64,000 bases of DNA from Candidatus Nitrohelix vancouverensis (GCA_015698305.1 CP048620.1:2626001-2690000); one strand, 5' to 3'; shown: positions 9,261-18,341, counted from the stretch's first letter. The notes: a model not told the origin generated them from the sequence alone. Numbers and translations are program-made.

Positions 9261-9953
9261 CTAGGCGGTTTCGGGCCCTACTGAAGATAACACCGCGCTG
9301 GCCCCTTCTTTTTGGGAATAAGCGCTCATCGTTCCCCGAGCTTTTTCAGAATCTTCAAAAGGACCGATATATACCCGGTTCCAGACGCTTGAGTCGTCGA
9401 GCGTGACGGAACGGGAAAAAGCCGGGTAGCCCTTCTTCTGCAATTGCCCGACATGATCCATGGCCCGCTTCAACTCGCGAAACGAACTCACCTGCAGAGA
9501 GAAGACGGCTCCGGTTGATGATTTTTCATCAATCGCTTTCGCTTCGGGAATCGGCGCTTTTGCAATTTCCGGGGCTTTGGGCTTTTTCACCACCGTTTCC
9601 TGCCGAGCGACCGCAAGCGGTTTAGAGGGCGCCATCTGTTCCTCGCGCCTCATCAGGCCGAGAGGGCGATCGCCGCGATGCACCTTGCCGTCGAGTCCGA
9701 CAAACTTGACCATCCGGTCATCGTTCAGAACTTCATAAAACGTGAAGTCGGTTTCGCGCTTCACAGGTTCGGGCGCGGTCTTATTCTCTTTTTTGAATTT
9801 CAGTTTTTCCGGCGCAACTTTCTTAACTATCTTTTCAGGACTCTCCTGCCGTCCTGGGTCCCACGACACCAGAGCGTTCTTACCGGCGTAATACATGCCA
9901 ACGCCGGCAAAAATCAGGACCATGATCTTAAATAAGGATTTTACTGCGCCCAT
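9261..9953 (-). CDS. SPOR-domain inner-membrane protein
   Basis: A 230-residue bitopic protein. A short N-terminal transmembrane helix (about residues 6-22, KIMVLIFAGVGMYYAG) is followed by a Lys/Pro/Ala-rich linker and a C-terminal SPOR domain (about 155-228) with VFSLQVSSF and VYIGPFEDSEKA. SPOR domains bind denuded septal peptidoglycan, so a cell-division or envelope role is likely. A middle segment with KFVGLDGKVHRGD resembles a DUF4124-like insert. I chose the ATG at 9953, 27 bases after the argS stop; the frame stays open further upstream into argS. It is probably cotranscribed with argS. Confidence 0.8.
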   Translation of the reverse strand: MGAVKSLFKIMVLIFAGVGMYYAGKNALVSWDPGRQESPEKIVKKVAPEKLKFKKENKTAPEPVKRETDFTFYEVLNDDRMVKFVGLDGKVHRGDRPLGLMRREEQMAPSKPLAVARQETVVKKPKAPEIAKAPIPEAKAIDEKSSTGAVFSLQVSSFRELKRAMDHVGQLQKKGYPAFSRSVTLDDSSVWNRVYIGPFEDSEKARGTMSAYSQKEGASAVLSSVGPETA

Positions 9954-9979
9954 TCCAATATTCTTTCTGGCTGACACAA

Positions 9980-11644
9980 TTACATTCTGACAGGAGCCGA
10001 AACGCCAAGAACGGACAGACCGTTCGCAATGGTCGTTTTCACGCAATCCAGTAAAAATAAACGCGCCTGACTCAAGGCGACATCGTCGCCCACCACGCGG
10101 TGCTTCGCATAATAAGAGTGAAAATCCGACACCAGATCCTGCAGATAATGCGGCAGACGATGAACCTCCAAAGCCAGCGCGCTCTTCTCTATCACTTCAG
10201 GCAGAGAAAGGATTTTCTTTATCAGCACATAGGCCTCGGCCTCTTCAATCGGACTCAAATCCACGCTGTCCCGATCAGGCACCTTGATCCCCTTCTCCTC
10301 AGCCGCGGCAAACACACTACAAATTCGCGCATGCGCATACTGGATGTAAAAAACGGGATTCTCCGGCGTTTCCTTCTTCGCCAGTTCCAGATCAAAGTCC
10401 AGATGCGTGTCGGAACTACGCATCAGAAAAAAATAACGCGCCGCATCCACGCCCACTTCATCCAAAACATCCGAGAGCGTCACAAATTCTCCAGAACGGG
10501 TGGACATGGAAACCTTTTCCTCGCCGCGTTTCAAAGCGACAAACTGAACCAGCAATACTTTGAACACATTGCTGTCGTAACCCTGCGCTTCGAGAACCGC
10601 CTGCATACGCGGCACATAGCCGTGATGGTCGGCTCCCCAGATGTCGATAATCTTTTCAAATCCGCGATCGATCTTGTCTTTATGGTAGGCGATGTCCGAA
10701 CAAAAATAAGTGCGTTCGCCGCTTTGTTTCACGATCACGCGATCCTTCTCATCCTGAAAGGCCGAAGACTTCAACCAGACGGCGCCGTCTTTTTCATAGA
10801 CAAATCCTTTTTCGCGCAACCAGTCCACCGCCTTTTCGACGCGACCGTCTTCATACAAGGTACCTTCTTTAAACCAGCGATCGAACTCCACACGGAAATT
10901 TTTTAGGTCCTTGTTGATGCCGTCCAAAATGGAATCGCCCGCATAGCTTCTGAAAAAGGGCAGGGCCTCCTCGTCGCTTTGATTTAAAAACGCATCGCCT
11001 TTTTGCTCGATGATTTCCTTAGCAATGTCGAAGATGTAATCGCCCTGATAGAGATTCTCGGGGAACTCGGCTTCAACGCCCTGCAACTCGCGATAACGGT
11101 ACAAGGCCGAAAGCCCCAGATTATTCATCTGATTGCCGACATCATTCACGTAATATTCCGTTTTCACGTCGAAGCCCGCGCGCTTCAACAGCAAGCTGAG
11201 ACAGTTGCCCACCGCCGCGCCTCGACCGTGGCCGATATGAAGCGGCCCTGTCGGATTTGCGCTGACGTACTCCAGCAGAATTTTTTTATTTTTACCGGCG
11301 TCGCTCGAACCGAAATTTTCTCCCTGAGACGCCATGTCCAGCAAACGTTTTTGAAAAAATGACGGCGACATTCTGAAGTTGATGAATCCCGGCCCGGCGA
11401 TTTCCACCGACGCCAATTCTCCGTTGTTCGTCGGAAAATGTTTGCAGATCAACTCTGCGATTTTTTTCGGAGCCTTTCGTTCTGCACGGGCAAGCCCCAT
11501 CGCAACCGTCGTCGAAAAATCGCCCATCGACTCGTCTTTCGGGTTTTCGATCACCACCTCCGGCGGCGTTTCCAGCGTCAAATCGCCCGCTGTCTTTGCG
11601 TTGTCCAGAGCGGACTGAACCAGTTCCTGTAAATAGCGCTTCAT
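9980..11644 (-). CDS. argS: Arginyl-tRNA synthetase
   Basis: A class I aminoacyl-tRNA synthetase of 554 residues, the usual bacterial length; it charges tRNA-Arg. The N-terminal ArgRS additional domain (about 1-110) is followed by the HIGH motif in SANPTGPLHIGHGRG (about 130-144), a Rossmann catalytic core, a degenerate KMSKS loop (KVSMSTRSGEF), and the C-terminal DALR anticodon-binding domain from about residue 430. The ATG start is unambiguous. The SPOR-domain gene follows on the same strand after 26 bases. Confidence 0.97.
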   Translation of the reverse strand: MKRYLQELVQSALDNAKTAGDLTLETPPEVVIENPKDESMGDFSTTVAMGLARAERKAPKKIAELICKHFPTNNGELASVEIAGPGFINFRMSPSFFQKRLLDMASQGENFGSSDAGKNKKILLEYVSANPTGPLHIGHGRGAAVGNCLSLLLKRAGFDVKTEYYVNDVGNQMNNLGLSALYRYRELQGVEAEFPENLYQGDYIFDIAKEIIEQKGDAFLNQSDEEALPFFRSYAGDSILDGINKDLKNFRVEFDRWFKEGTLYEDGRVEKAVDWLREKGFVYEKDGAVWLKSSAFQDEKDRVIVKQSGERTYFCSDIAYHKDKIDRGFEKIIDIWGADHHGYVPRMQAVLEAQGYDSNVFKVLLVQFVALKRGEEKVSMSTRSGEFVTLSDVLDEVGVDAARYFFLMRSSDTHLDFDLELAKKETPENPVFYIQYAHARICSVFAAAEEKGIKVPDRDSVDLSPIEEAEAYVLIKKILSLPEVIEKSALALEVHRLPHYLQDLVSDFHSYYAKHRVVGDDVALSQARLFLLDCVKTTIANGLSVLGVSAPVRM

Positions 11645-11696
11645 GTTGCTTTTAATATTCCAATCTAGTCGACAAGGTTAGAGAGTACCGGGCAAT

Positions 11697-11996
11697 TTAT
11701 TTTTTGCGTTTCTTGACAGCGTCCACCTTCGCTTCCATCTCTTCTTCCAGAGCGGACTTATCCGTAACAAACGCCTGCTTGAGTTCTTCCACCACCTGAT
11801 GAATCTGTTCAGGGGGAGTCCGATCTCCCACATGTTTGAGCTTCGTTTCCAGAATGACTTCTTTGTCTGCGATCTTCGCTTTATACTCCAAGCGAATTTC
11901 AGAAATTTCTTTTTTTTGGCTGTCACTCAGCTTGGATGCCGCCTGATTCGACGTTCTCTCCATGCTCAGGTCCAAAGCGCTCTTCAATCCGGACAT
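11697..11996 (-). CDS. Small coiled-coil hypothetical protein
   Basis: A 99-residue highly charged protein with no signal peptide or membrane segment. Long runs of Lys, Glu and Ala with hydrophobic heptads from about residue 20 to 95 predict an alpha-helical coiled coil. The ATG is preceded by GGAGGG at a good distance, which supports expression. It sits upstream of argS on the same strand with 52 bases between. I do not recognise the family and assign no function. Confidence 0.65.
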   Translation of the reverse strand: MSGLKSALDLSMERTSNQAASKLSDSQKKEISEIRLEYKAKIADKEVILETKLKHVGDRTPPEQIHQVVEELKQAFVTDKSALEEEMEAKVDAVKKRKK

Positions 11997-12100
11997 GAGA
12001 CCCTCCTTTTTCGATGCGGGTTTGATTATAAACCAACCTAAGCCCTTGAAACAATTGAAATTATTGATTTAATTGACTTTAAACCGGAATTTCTTTCCTG

Positions 12101-12129
12101 TTGTCTTGCCAATAGGCATTTGCTATTCT
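12101..12129 (+). promoter_or_regulatory. Promoter of the uracil-DNA glycosylase gene
   Basis: TTGTCT (12101-12106), 17-nt spacer, TATTCT (12124-12129) with an extended TGC. The predicted transcript start is at about 12136, only two bases before the ATG at 12138, so the mRNA may be almost leaderless. No Shine-Dalgarno sequence precedes the ATG, which fits. Confidence 0.45.
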
Positions 12130-12137
12130 GCAATCCT

Positions 12138-12872
12138 ATGCCTTTTGAAAACAAAAATCCAGACCTGAAAAACTTAAATAATTTCCTGAGTTACCTCAAA
12201 GAATACGGGATGGACGAGATCCCCTGCGCCACGCCCCTCGCCCCCGGCTCGGCTGTTCAGGGTCGCCCCGCGACCGCGACCTCCGCTCAGTCACCCAGCC
12301 CCTCCGCGTCCAATCCGGAGCTGGTCTCAGCGCGTGAAGAATTGGGCGATTGCAGCCGTTGCAAACTGTCGCAGGGTAGAAAAACCATCGTCTTTGGCTC
12401 GGGCAACCCGCATGCGGATATCGTCTTCGTCGGCGAAGGCCCCGGCGCGGACGAGGATGAACAAGGACTTCCCTTTGTCGGTCGCGCGGGAAAAAAACTC
12501 ACGGAGATCATCGAAAAAGGCATGGGTCTGAACCGCGAACGCGACGTTTATATCTGCAACATCGTTAAATGTCGACCGCCCAATAACAGAGACCCGGAAG
12601 CGGACGAAATCGCCGCCTGTAAACCCTTTCTTGAATTACAACTCAATGCGCTCAAGCCCAAAGTCATCGTTGCGCTGGGCAAGCCCGCCGCCAGTTCCTT
12701 ATTGGGACGCACTGTGGCGATCACAAAAGAGCGTGGCATCTGGCAGGAATTCAAGGGAATCAAATTGATGCCGACCTTCCACCCGGCCTATTTGCTACGC
12801 GCTTACACTATTGAAAACCGCAAGGCGGTACACGAAGATATGAAAAAAGTCCTCGCTGTCATCAAAGGTTGA
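12138..12872 (+). CDS. Family 4 uracil-DNA glycosylase (iron-sulfur type)
   Basis: Removes uracil from DNA in base-excision repair. The 244-residue protein has a variable N-terminus (about 65 residues, Ala/Pro/Ser-rich) before the catalytic domain. Motifs are VGEGPGADEDEQGLPFVG (about 98-115) and the C-terminal FHPAYLLR. Four cysteines in the family pattern (Cys72, Cys75, Cys145, Cys161) are the likely [4Fe-4S] ligands. I chose the ATG at 12138; a TTG at 12120 would lie inside the promoter. It is followed after seven bases by the MoxR gene, so the two are probably cotranscribed. Confidence 0.9.
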   Translation: MPFENKNPDLKNLNNFLSYLKEYGMDEIPCATPLAPGSAVQGRPATATSAQSPSPSASNPELVSAREELGDCSRCKLSQGRKTIVFGSGNPHADIVFVGEGPGADEDEQGLPFVGRAGKKLTEIIEKGMGLNRERDVYICNIVKCRPPNNRDPEADEIAACKPFLELQLNALKPKVIVALGKPAASSLLGRTVAITKERGIWQEFKGIKLMPTFHPAYLLRAYTIENRKAVHEDMKKVLAVIKG

Positions 12873-12879
12873 GAAAAAC

Positions 12880-13827
12880 ATGCTGGAGCAAAGCGCCCTG
12901 AGCCTGATAAATCGATTGCAAAGCAATATGGAGAAAACCATCTTCGGCAAGCCCGAAGCGGTGCAGTCCTCCATCATCACCCTGCTCGCCAAGGGGCATC
13001 TGCTAATAGAAGACGTCCCCGGAGTGGGCAAGACCACGCTGGCTCAAACCCTGGCGCGATCCATCGACCTGGAGTTCAGACGCATTCAGTTCACCAACGA
13101 TATCTTACCGTCGGACATCACCGGCGTTTCGGTTTACGACCCGGAGGCCAAACAGTTCATATTCAAGAAAGGCCCGCTGTTTTCCAATATAGTGCTGGCA
13201 GACGAAATCAACCGCGCCACGCCAAGAACGCAAAGCGCGCTTCTGGAGGCCATGAGCGAGCGCCAGGTCTCCTCGGATAATGTCACGCACGCGCTTGAAG
13301 AACCCTTCATGGTCATCGCCACGCAAAACCCCGTCGAAAGCCACGGAGCCTACCCGCTGCCGGAATCGCAGATGGATCGTTTCATGATGTTTCTATCGAT
13401 CGGCTACCCGACGCTGGAAGATGAAAAACGCCTTCTCGAATCCACCCTGGGAAGCCAGGCTCCTAGCGTTGAATCCGTTGTGACGCGGGAAGAATTACTC
13501 CTCCTGCAATCTCAGGTTGAGCAGGTAACGCTGGATGAGTCGCTTGCGGAGTACCTGCTGGCTCTGGTTCATGCGACGCGCCAGCACAAGCACCTGGCGC
13601 TCGGCGTCAGTCCGCGCGGAGGTTTGACCCTGAGACAGGCGGCGCGCGCAAAAGCCTTGACCGAAGGCCGCACTTATTGCCTTCCCGACGACGTCAAAAG
13701 CATGGCGCTTCCAGTTTTCAAACATCGGGTGATGCTGTCCTCGCAAACGGGGAGTCACCGCGCCCAATCCGAAAACGCCGCCGCGATCATCATGGAAATA
13801 CTCGATCAGGTGGAAATTCCCGTTTAG
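12880..13827 (+). CDS. MoxR-family AAA+ ATPase
   Basis: A 315-residue AAA+ protein of the MoxR family: Walker A is GVGKTT in EDVPGVGKTTLAQ, Walker B is VLADEINRATPRTQSALLEAM, sensor 1 is ATQNPVE. Members act as chaperones that help assemble or activate partner proteins, often with metal centres, and are regularly paired with DUF58 and VWA-domain proteins. Here the next gene is a DUF58 protein, as expected, but no VWA or transglutaminase gene follows. Full length for the family. Confidence 0.92.
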   Translation: MLEQSALSLINRLQSNMEKTIFGKPEAVQSSIITLLAKGHLLIEDVPGVGKTTLAQTLARSIDLEFRRIQFTNDILPSDITGVSVYDPEAKQFIFKKGPLFSNIVLADEINRATPRTQSALLEAMSERQVSSDNVTHALEEPFMVIATQNPVESHGAYPLPESQMDRFMMFLSIGYPTLEDEKRLLESTLGSQAPSVESVVTREELLLLQSQVEQVTLDESLAEYLLALVHATRQHKHLALGVSPRGGLTLRQAARAKALTEGRTYCLPDDVKSMALPVFKHRVMLSSQTGSHRAQSENAAAIIMEILDQVEIPV

Positions 13828-13880
13828 CATTTTTCGAACGAGGGCAAACCCGTGCAAGCAACGCGCCGCCACCAACTACC

Positions 13881-14876
13881 GTGAACAGCCCCGCCAATCC
13901 GTCTTACAAAATTGTTTTCACTGTCAGCCTGCGCGGACAAACGCTACAACTCACGCGCGAAGGAAGCGGTTTTGTTTTTCTGGTTTTCGGCGTGGGGCTT
14001 GGAGCCATCAACACGGGAAACAATCTGCTCTATCTCGTTCTGGCGATGTGTTGCAGTTTCATCGCCATCTCAGGACTGCTGTCCGAATGGACCCTGAAGC
14101 AAGTGACGGTTAAAGGAAAACTTCCCCCCACATTTCACGCGGGCGAAGCGACCCCGCTGGTCCTCTCGCTCGCAAACGCCAAAAGCAGTCTCCCCTCTTA
14201 CGCCCTTCGCGTTTATTTCCCAAATCACAAAACCTTATTCAAGCTGGAAAAAGAAATCAGCCTGTTCTATCTGGCCCCCGCATCCTCAACTGATAAAACC
14301 GTCATGATGAGCGCATTGAGAAGAGGCCCGCTTCAGATCGATCAATGCCAGCTCGCCACCAGCTTTCCATTTGGATTTTTCATTAAATCCAAAACCGTTC
14401 CCATTCAGATTGAAGCGCTTGTTTTGCCCAGACTGTATGAGACAACGGCCCCGATGGTTTTGAGCAAAGAAGTCGAAGGAGATGGTAAAAAACGCCAATC
14501 CGGTTCCGAAGTGCATTCACTGCGTGAATTCAGCGAAGGCGATTCCCCGCAAAGCATCCATTGGAAATCCTCCGCCAAGACAGGCGGCCTGCGCGTCAAG
14601 GAATTCGGTCAAAATGCAAACCGCTCTTGCATCGTCCCGCTTCATTTCGAAGAAAACGAGCTAGACCCTTTTGATGAAAAACGCATCGAAGAAAAAATAT
14701 CCAAAGCCGCTTCACAAGTTTTTCATATGATTCGACAGGGAGTCCAGGTCCAGTTAAAAACAGACGACATGGAAACGGATTTCGCCAGCACAGAATCGCA
14801 TCTCGAAAACATCATGCAATATCTTGCCAAGCTGTCCCCTCAAACACAGCATCACCGGAAAGCGGATGATGCCTGA
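13881..14876 (+). CDS. DUF58 domain membrane protein
   Basis: A 331-residue protein that belongs with MoxR. Two adjacent hydrophobic helices (about residues 27-65) anchor it, and the DUF58 signature EFSEGDSPQSIHWKSSAK lies at about 215-232, followed by GGLRVKEF. DUF58 proteins resemble VWA folds and are thought to be MoxR clients. I chose the GTG at 13881; the frame is open further upstream but overlaps moxR. A 10-codon reading frame (GTG at about 13850) preceded by GAGGG ends in a TGA that overlaps this GTG, which could couple translation; this is speculative. Confidence 0.82.
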   Translation: MNSPANPSYKIVFTVSLRGQTLQLTREGSGFVFLVFGVGLGAINTGNNLLYLVLAMCCSFIAISGLLSEWTLKQVTVKGKLPPTFHAGEATPLVLSLANAKSSLPSYALRVYFPNHKTLFKLEKEISLFYLAPASSTDKTVMMSALRRGPLQIDQCQLATSFPFGFFIKSKTVPIQIEALVLPRLYETTAPMVLSKEVEGDGKKRQSGSEVHSLREFSEGDSPQSIHWKSSAKTGGLRVKEFGQNANRSCIVPLHFEENELDPFDEKRIEEKISKAASQVFHMIRQGVQVQLKTDDMETDFASTESHLENIMQYLAKLSPQTQHHRKADDA

Positions 14877-15417
14877 ACCCGAACGCGCTCCAGAAAAATC
14901 AATCGCCGTCATCGGCTCCGGTTCAGAACCTCACCTTGCCCTGACTATTCCTTTAGGGAAATTAATCGCAGACTCCGGTTTTCATCTCATCAGCGGTGGC
15001 GGAGCGGGAAGTATGCGCGCCGTGTCCGAGTCTTTTGTCAGCCAAGCTCAGCGGATGGGAAAATGCATCGGCATCCTTCCCTCCAGCGCCGATTGCAACA
15101 CCCCGGAGAAACGCTCGCTATACTGCCCGCCTCAAAACTACCCCAACGACTGCATTGAAATTTGCATCCGCACGCATCTTCCATTGTCCGGCGCGCATGG
15201 TAAAGAAACCGCCAGCCGCAATCATCTGGTCGTTTTAAGCGCGGATAAAATCATCGCCCTGCCCGGCTCCGAAGGAACCCGTTGCGAGATTGAACTGGCG
15301 CTGGAATATAAGAAGGAATTGTTGTTGCTGGATCCGGATGGAATTTGGAGCGACTACTATGATCTTGCAGATCATACCAGCGCTATGGAGCAGGTCGCTG
15401 AATGGCTGGGCGCCTAA
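14866..15417 (+). CDS. LOG/SLOG-family nucleotide-binding protein (TIGR00725-like)
   Basis: A 183-residue cytosolic protein with a Rossmann-like SLOG fold. IAVIGSGSEP (about 12-21), a GGGAGSMRAV loop and LPGSEGTRCEIELAL correspond to the nucleotide-binding GGGxxGxM and PGGxGTxxE motifs of the LOG/DprA-like superfamily. Some relatives are phosphoribohydrolases for cytokinin-type nucleotides or molybdenum cofactor carriers; the key PGGxGT here reads PGSEGT, so activity is uncertain. The start overlaps the end of the DUF58 gene (ATGATG at 14866), so the two are translationally linked. It ends tail-to-tail with the response regulator gene, overlapping by four bases. Confidence 0.75.
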   Translation: MMPEPERAPEKSIAVIGSGSEPHLALTIPLGKLIADSGFHLISGGGAGSMRAVSESFVSQAQRMGKCIGILPSSADCNTPEKRSLYCPPQNYPNDCIEICIRTHLPLSGAHGKETASRNHLVVLSADKIIALPGSEGTRCEIELALEYKKELLLLDPDGIWSDYYDLADHTSAMEQVAEWLGA

Positions 15418-16109
15418 CCTGTTTTTTGGTGATCGAACTGATAACCAATGCCGCGAATGGTTTTGATGTACTGACCGGCTTCGTTCAATTTTGATCGGAG
15501 CCGTTGAACATGCGTATCGATCGTTCGGGACAGAACGTCGTCGCCATATTCCCAGATTTCGTCCAGCAGAACCGAACGAGACTGCACTTTCCCCGGCGTT
15601 TCGACCAAGCGAGACAGGAGCTTGAATTCCGTGAGCGTCAACTGAATGGTCTCGCCTTTGACCTTGACTTCATGCTTCGCCTGATCGATCCACAAATGAC
15701 CGAACTCAAGAATTTCTGCATCAAGAAAAGACGAAGCGCTGGTTCGTTTCAAAACATTCTTGATACGCAGGATCAATTCGCGCGAGTTGAAAGGCTTCGT
15801 CACATAATCATCGGCGCCAAATTCCAGTCCGAGGACGCGATCCACCTCGTCGTTGCAAGCCGTCAACATGATTACTGGCAGATCGAGCGTTTTGGGATTG
15901 GAACGTATCGTCTTGCACACTTCCATTCCGTTAATATCAGGCATGTTCACGTCTAGAATGACAAGATCGGGAATTTTTTTCTTGAGATTTTCAAGAGCAT
16001 TTGAACTATCGTTGGTGACCTGCACCTTAAAGCCCTCGCTTTGCAACTTCAGTTCAAGCAGGGACAAAAGCTCTTCATCATCATCAACAATTAAAATACT
16101 GGGCTTCAT
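15414..16109 (-). CDS. OmpR-family response regulator
   Basis: A 231-residue two-component regulator: receiver domain (1-120) with acidic pocket Asp10/Asp11, phosphoacceptor Asp53 in VILDVNMPD, and the Lys of TKPF; winged-helix DNA-binding domain (about 130-228) ending in IRGIGYQF, diagnostic of the OmpR/PhoB family. No histidine kinase gene adjoins it, so its partner lies elsewhere. A pair of direct repeats in its own upstream region suggests autoregulation. Confidence 0.92.
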   Translation of the reverse strand: MKPSILIVDDDEELLSLLELKLQSEGFKVQVTNDSSNALENLKKKIPDLVILDVNMPDINGMEVCKTIRSNPKTLDLPVIMLTACNDEVDRVLGLEFGADDYVTKPFNSRELILRIKNVLKRTSASSFLDAEILEFGHLWIDQAKHEVKVKGETIQLTLTEFKLLSRLVETPGKVQSRSVLLDEIWEYGDDVLSRTIDTHVQRLRSKLNEAGQYIKTIRGIGYQFDHQKTG

Positions 16110-16134
16110 AATTCCAACGCCTGTCTTTACGTTA

Positions 16135-16161
16135 ATGTAAATTAAATTAATGACTATGTAA
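16135..16161. promoter_or_regulatory. Direct repeats upstream of the OmpR-type regulator
   Basis: The hexamer ATGTAA occurs at 16135-16140 and 16156-16161, a spacing of 21 bases (two helical turns), 26-52 bases before the regulator start codon. Direct repeats at this spacing suit tandem binding of OmpR-type dimers. The flanking DNA is very AT-rich. No experimental support. Confidence 0.3.
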
Positions 16162-16224
16162 CACTACATCAACTCAGTTCATCTCACAATAAATTCCCAT
16201 ATCCTAAAAAAAAAAGTTCGCCTA

Positions 16225-16881
16225 TTATACTGTAAAAAAACCCCTTGAACCAAAAAAACCCAAACAATCTTCAACAATCCAGTCAACGGACTTGAGGAGA
16301 GAATGGTCGTCATCCAACTCAACGCATTCGCGATCCTTCGCTAATTTTACAAACTTTCGGGATTCTTCTATCGGCACCGTATCGTCGTGAATCCCGTGAA
16401 CGATTCGCGTTGGGATCGTTTGCGTCAACGGCATCGCATCCCAGACCTCCGCGTCCGAAAAAATATTTGAGTCCAAAGACATCAATTTATTATGGCGATA
16501 ATTGAATACTTTGAGAACGCTGGCCCGAGGCGCGTTGACGGCGTCTCCTTTCTCCCAGACAGACCTCCAGCGTTTCAGAAAATTAAAGCCTGGGGCCATC
16601 AGATACATTCCCTCGACCTGCTTGGAAGTATGCGCCGTTAAAGCGGCGAGGTATCCCCCCATACTACTCCCTATCAAAGCAAAAGAATCCTTTGGATGAT
16701 CTGCCAGCAAACCCTTGATGACCTTCATCTGACGAGAAATTGTCAAAGTCTGGAAATCGCCTCCTTCAAGATCAGGAATGACCAGATCAATTCCTTTGGC
16801 TTCAAACCGTCTCTTGAAAACCTGCGCCTTTTGCGAACCCGGCCCTGATGCGAAGCCATGAAAGTATAAAAAACGATGCAT
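16225..16881 (-). CDS. YqiA/YcfP-type alpha/beta hydrolase (esterase)
   Basis: A 218-residue small alpha/beta hydrolase of the UPF0227/YqiA group. It starts with the characteristic YFHGFASGPGSQKA, has the nucleophile elbow IGSSMGGYLA, Asp in VHGIHDDTVP and His in DDHSLL. The YqiA group has esterase activity on short acyl esters; the natural substrate is unknown. I chose the ATG at 16881, right after the AmpG stop, because family members begin with the YFHG strand; an ATG at 16923 would overlap ampG. It is probably cotranscribed with ampG. Confidence 0.8.
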   Translation of the reverse strand: MHRFLYFHGFASGPGSQKAQVFKRRFEAKGIDLVIPDLEGGDFQTLTISRQMKVIKGLLADHPKDSFALIGSSMGGYLAALTAHTSKQVEGMYLMAPGFNFLKRWRSVWEKGDAVNAPRASVLKVFNYRHNKLMSLDSNIFSDAEVWDAMPLTQTIPTRIVHGIHDDTVPIEESRKFVKLAKDRECVELDDDHSLLKSVDWIVEDCLGFFGSRGFFTV

Positions 16882-16885
16882 GATC

Positions 16886-18160
16886 TCAATCCGAAATAGC
16901 TTTTGCTTCAGCGTCCACACCATCCAAAGCGATGATTTTACTTTTCATGCGTTGCAGGAGAATCAATCCCGGCAAGGCGATGATAAAAGTAAAAAGGAAG
17001 AACCAGACCCAGCCGTAACTTTCCGCCAGAAAACCGGAAGTCGGCCCCACATACACTCTTCCCAGAGCCGCCAGCGCCGACAAGAGAGCGAACTGGGCCG
17101 CCGTGTATCGCGCATGACACAAGGCCATCAATAAAGCCACAAAAGCCGCCGTTCCCATCCCTCCCGCGATGTTTTCAAATCCAACCGCAAAAAACAGCAG
17201 GTAATAATTTTTCCCCGCCTCCGCCAACGCCATAAAGGTTAAATTAGACACCGCCTGCAAGACGCCGAAAAGCATCAAAGAGCCATAAAGCCCCAAGCGC
17301 GCCATCAAGGCGCCGCCAAACAAGGCGCCCACCAGAGTCGCCGCCAGGCCAAAACCCTTGTTGAAAGCGCCCACTTCGCCGACTGAAAAACCGGGACCGC
17401 GAATCAGAAAAGCCGTCGTCAAACTGCCCGCGAAGGCGTCGCCGAGTTTGTACAAAATGATCAGAATGAGAAACAGCCAGGCGCCGTTCCTCGAAAAGAA
17501 ATCCTTGAGAGGACCGATCACCGCCTCTTGCAAGGATTCAGGTGGATCGACTTTATCCTGCGGTTCCGGCCCCAAAAATGACGCCAGAACCCCCAGCCCC
17601 ATCAGCGCCGCGATGCCCATGTACGCCGCCTGCCAACCGACAAATTCAGAAGCGACCAAGGCTCCCGCGCCAGAAACCAGCATCGCCAAACGATAGCCCG
17701 AAACAAACACCGCCGCGCCCATGCCCCTTTCAGGCGCCAGCAGAACATCCGTTCGGTAAGCGTCCGCGACAATGTCATGCGAGGCCGAGCAAAAAGCGAT
17801 CATCAAAGCCAGACCGCCCATCAACCACGGGGTCTCGCTGGGAGAACCCAGGCTGGACGCCAGAATCATAACAATGAGGGCCAACTGGCACATCAACATC
17901 CAGCCCCGACGGCGACCCAGCAGTGGAGGGACGAAGCGATCCATGAAAGGCGCCCAAAGAAATTTGACCGTATAGGGCAAACCCACTAAGGTAAATATTC
18001 CGATCGTTTTTAAATCAACCCCCTCGACCGTCATCCAGGCCTGCAAAGTCCCTCCTGTAAGGGCAAGCGGCAAGCCGGAGGCAAAACCCAAAACGAGCGT
18101 CGCCCCAATGCGGCGATTGGCCAATTCTCTGAAAATATCAGCAAAGCGTTGACTCAGCAT
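16886..18160 (-). CDS. ampG: AmpG-family muropeptide permease (MFS)
   Basis: A 424-residue major facilitator with about twelve transmembrane helices. The N-terminal stretch with LVLGFASGLPLALTGGTLQAW and the loop WAPFMDRFVPPLLGRRRGW are strongly characteristic of AmpG, which imports anhydro-muropeptides from the periplasm for cell-wall recycling. It has the shorter length of AmpG-like proteins without the extra C-terminal helices of E. coli AmpG. The ATG at 18160 is preferred to a TTG at 18178. The esterase gene follows after four bases, and a link to peptidoglycan-fragment processing is possible. Confidence 0.88.
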   Translation of the reverse strand: MLSQRFADIFRELANRRIGATLVLGFASGLPLALTGGTLQAWMTVEGVDLKTIGIFTLVGLPYTVKFLWAPFMDRFVPPLLGRRRGWMLMCQLALIVMILASSLGSPSETPWLMGGLALMIAFCSASHDIVADAYRTDVLLAPERGMGAAVFVSGYRLAMLVSGAGALVASEFVGWQAAYMGIAALMGLGVLASFLGPEPQDKVDPPESLQEAVIGPLKDFFSRNGAWLFLILIILYKLGDAFAGSLTTAFLIRGPGFSVGEVGAFNKGFGLAATLVGALFGGALMARLGLYGSLMLFGVLQAVSNLTFMALAEAGKNYYLLFFAVGFENIAGGMGTAAFVALLMALCHARYTAAQFALLSALAALGRVYVGPTSGFLAESYGWVWFFLFTFIIALPGLILLQRMKSKIIALDGVDAEAKAISD

Positions 18161-18341
18161 AAGATCAAAAACGTGCAAATACAGGCAATTTAAGGTTGTT
18201 CCATTGACAGGAAAGGGACATCTTTAATAAAATTCAGATACAAAACAGTATTTTTTATTGCGGATTATTTCGTGCAAATCATTGAAACATTGTAATTATT
18301 TCTCTTCATACTGCCGATAGGCTTATCGAGAGAAACATTCT

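Noticed and set aside
13677-13880. N-terminal extension of the DUF58 gene inside moxR
   Set aside because: It would overlap moxR by 150 bases, and the extra 68 residues are basic, low in structure and unlike DUF58 proteins.
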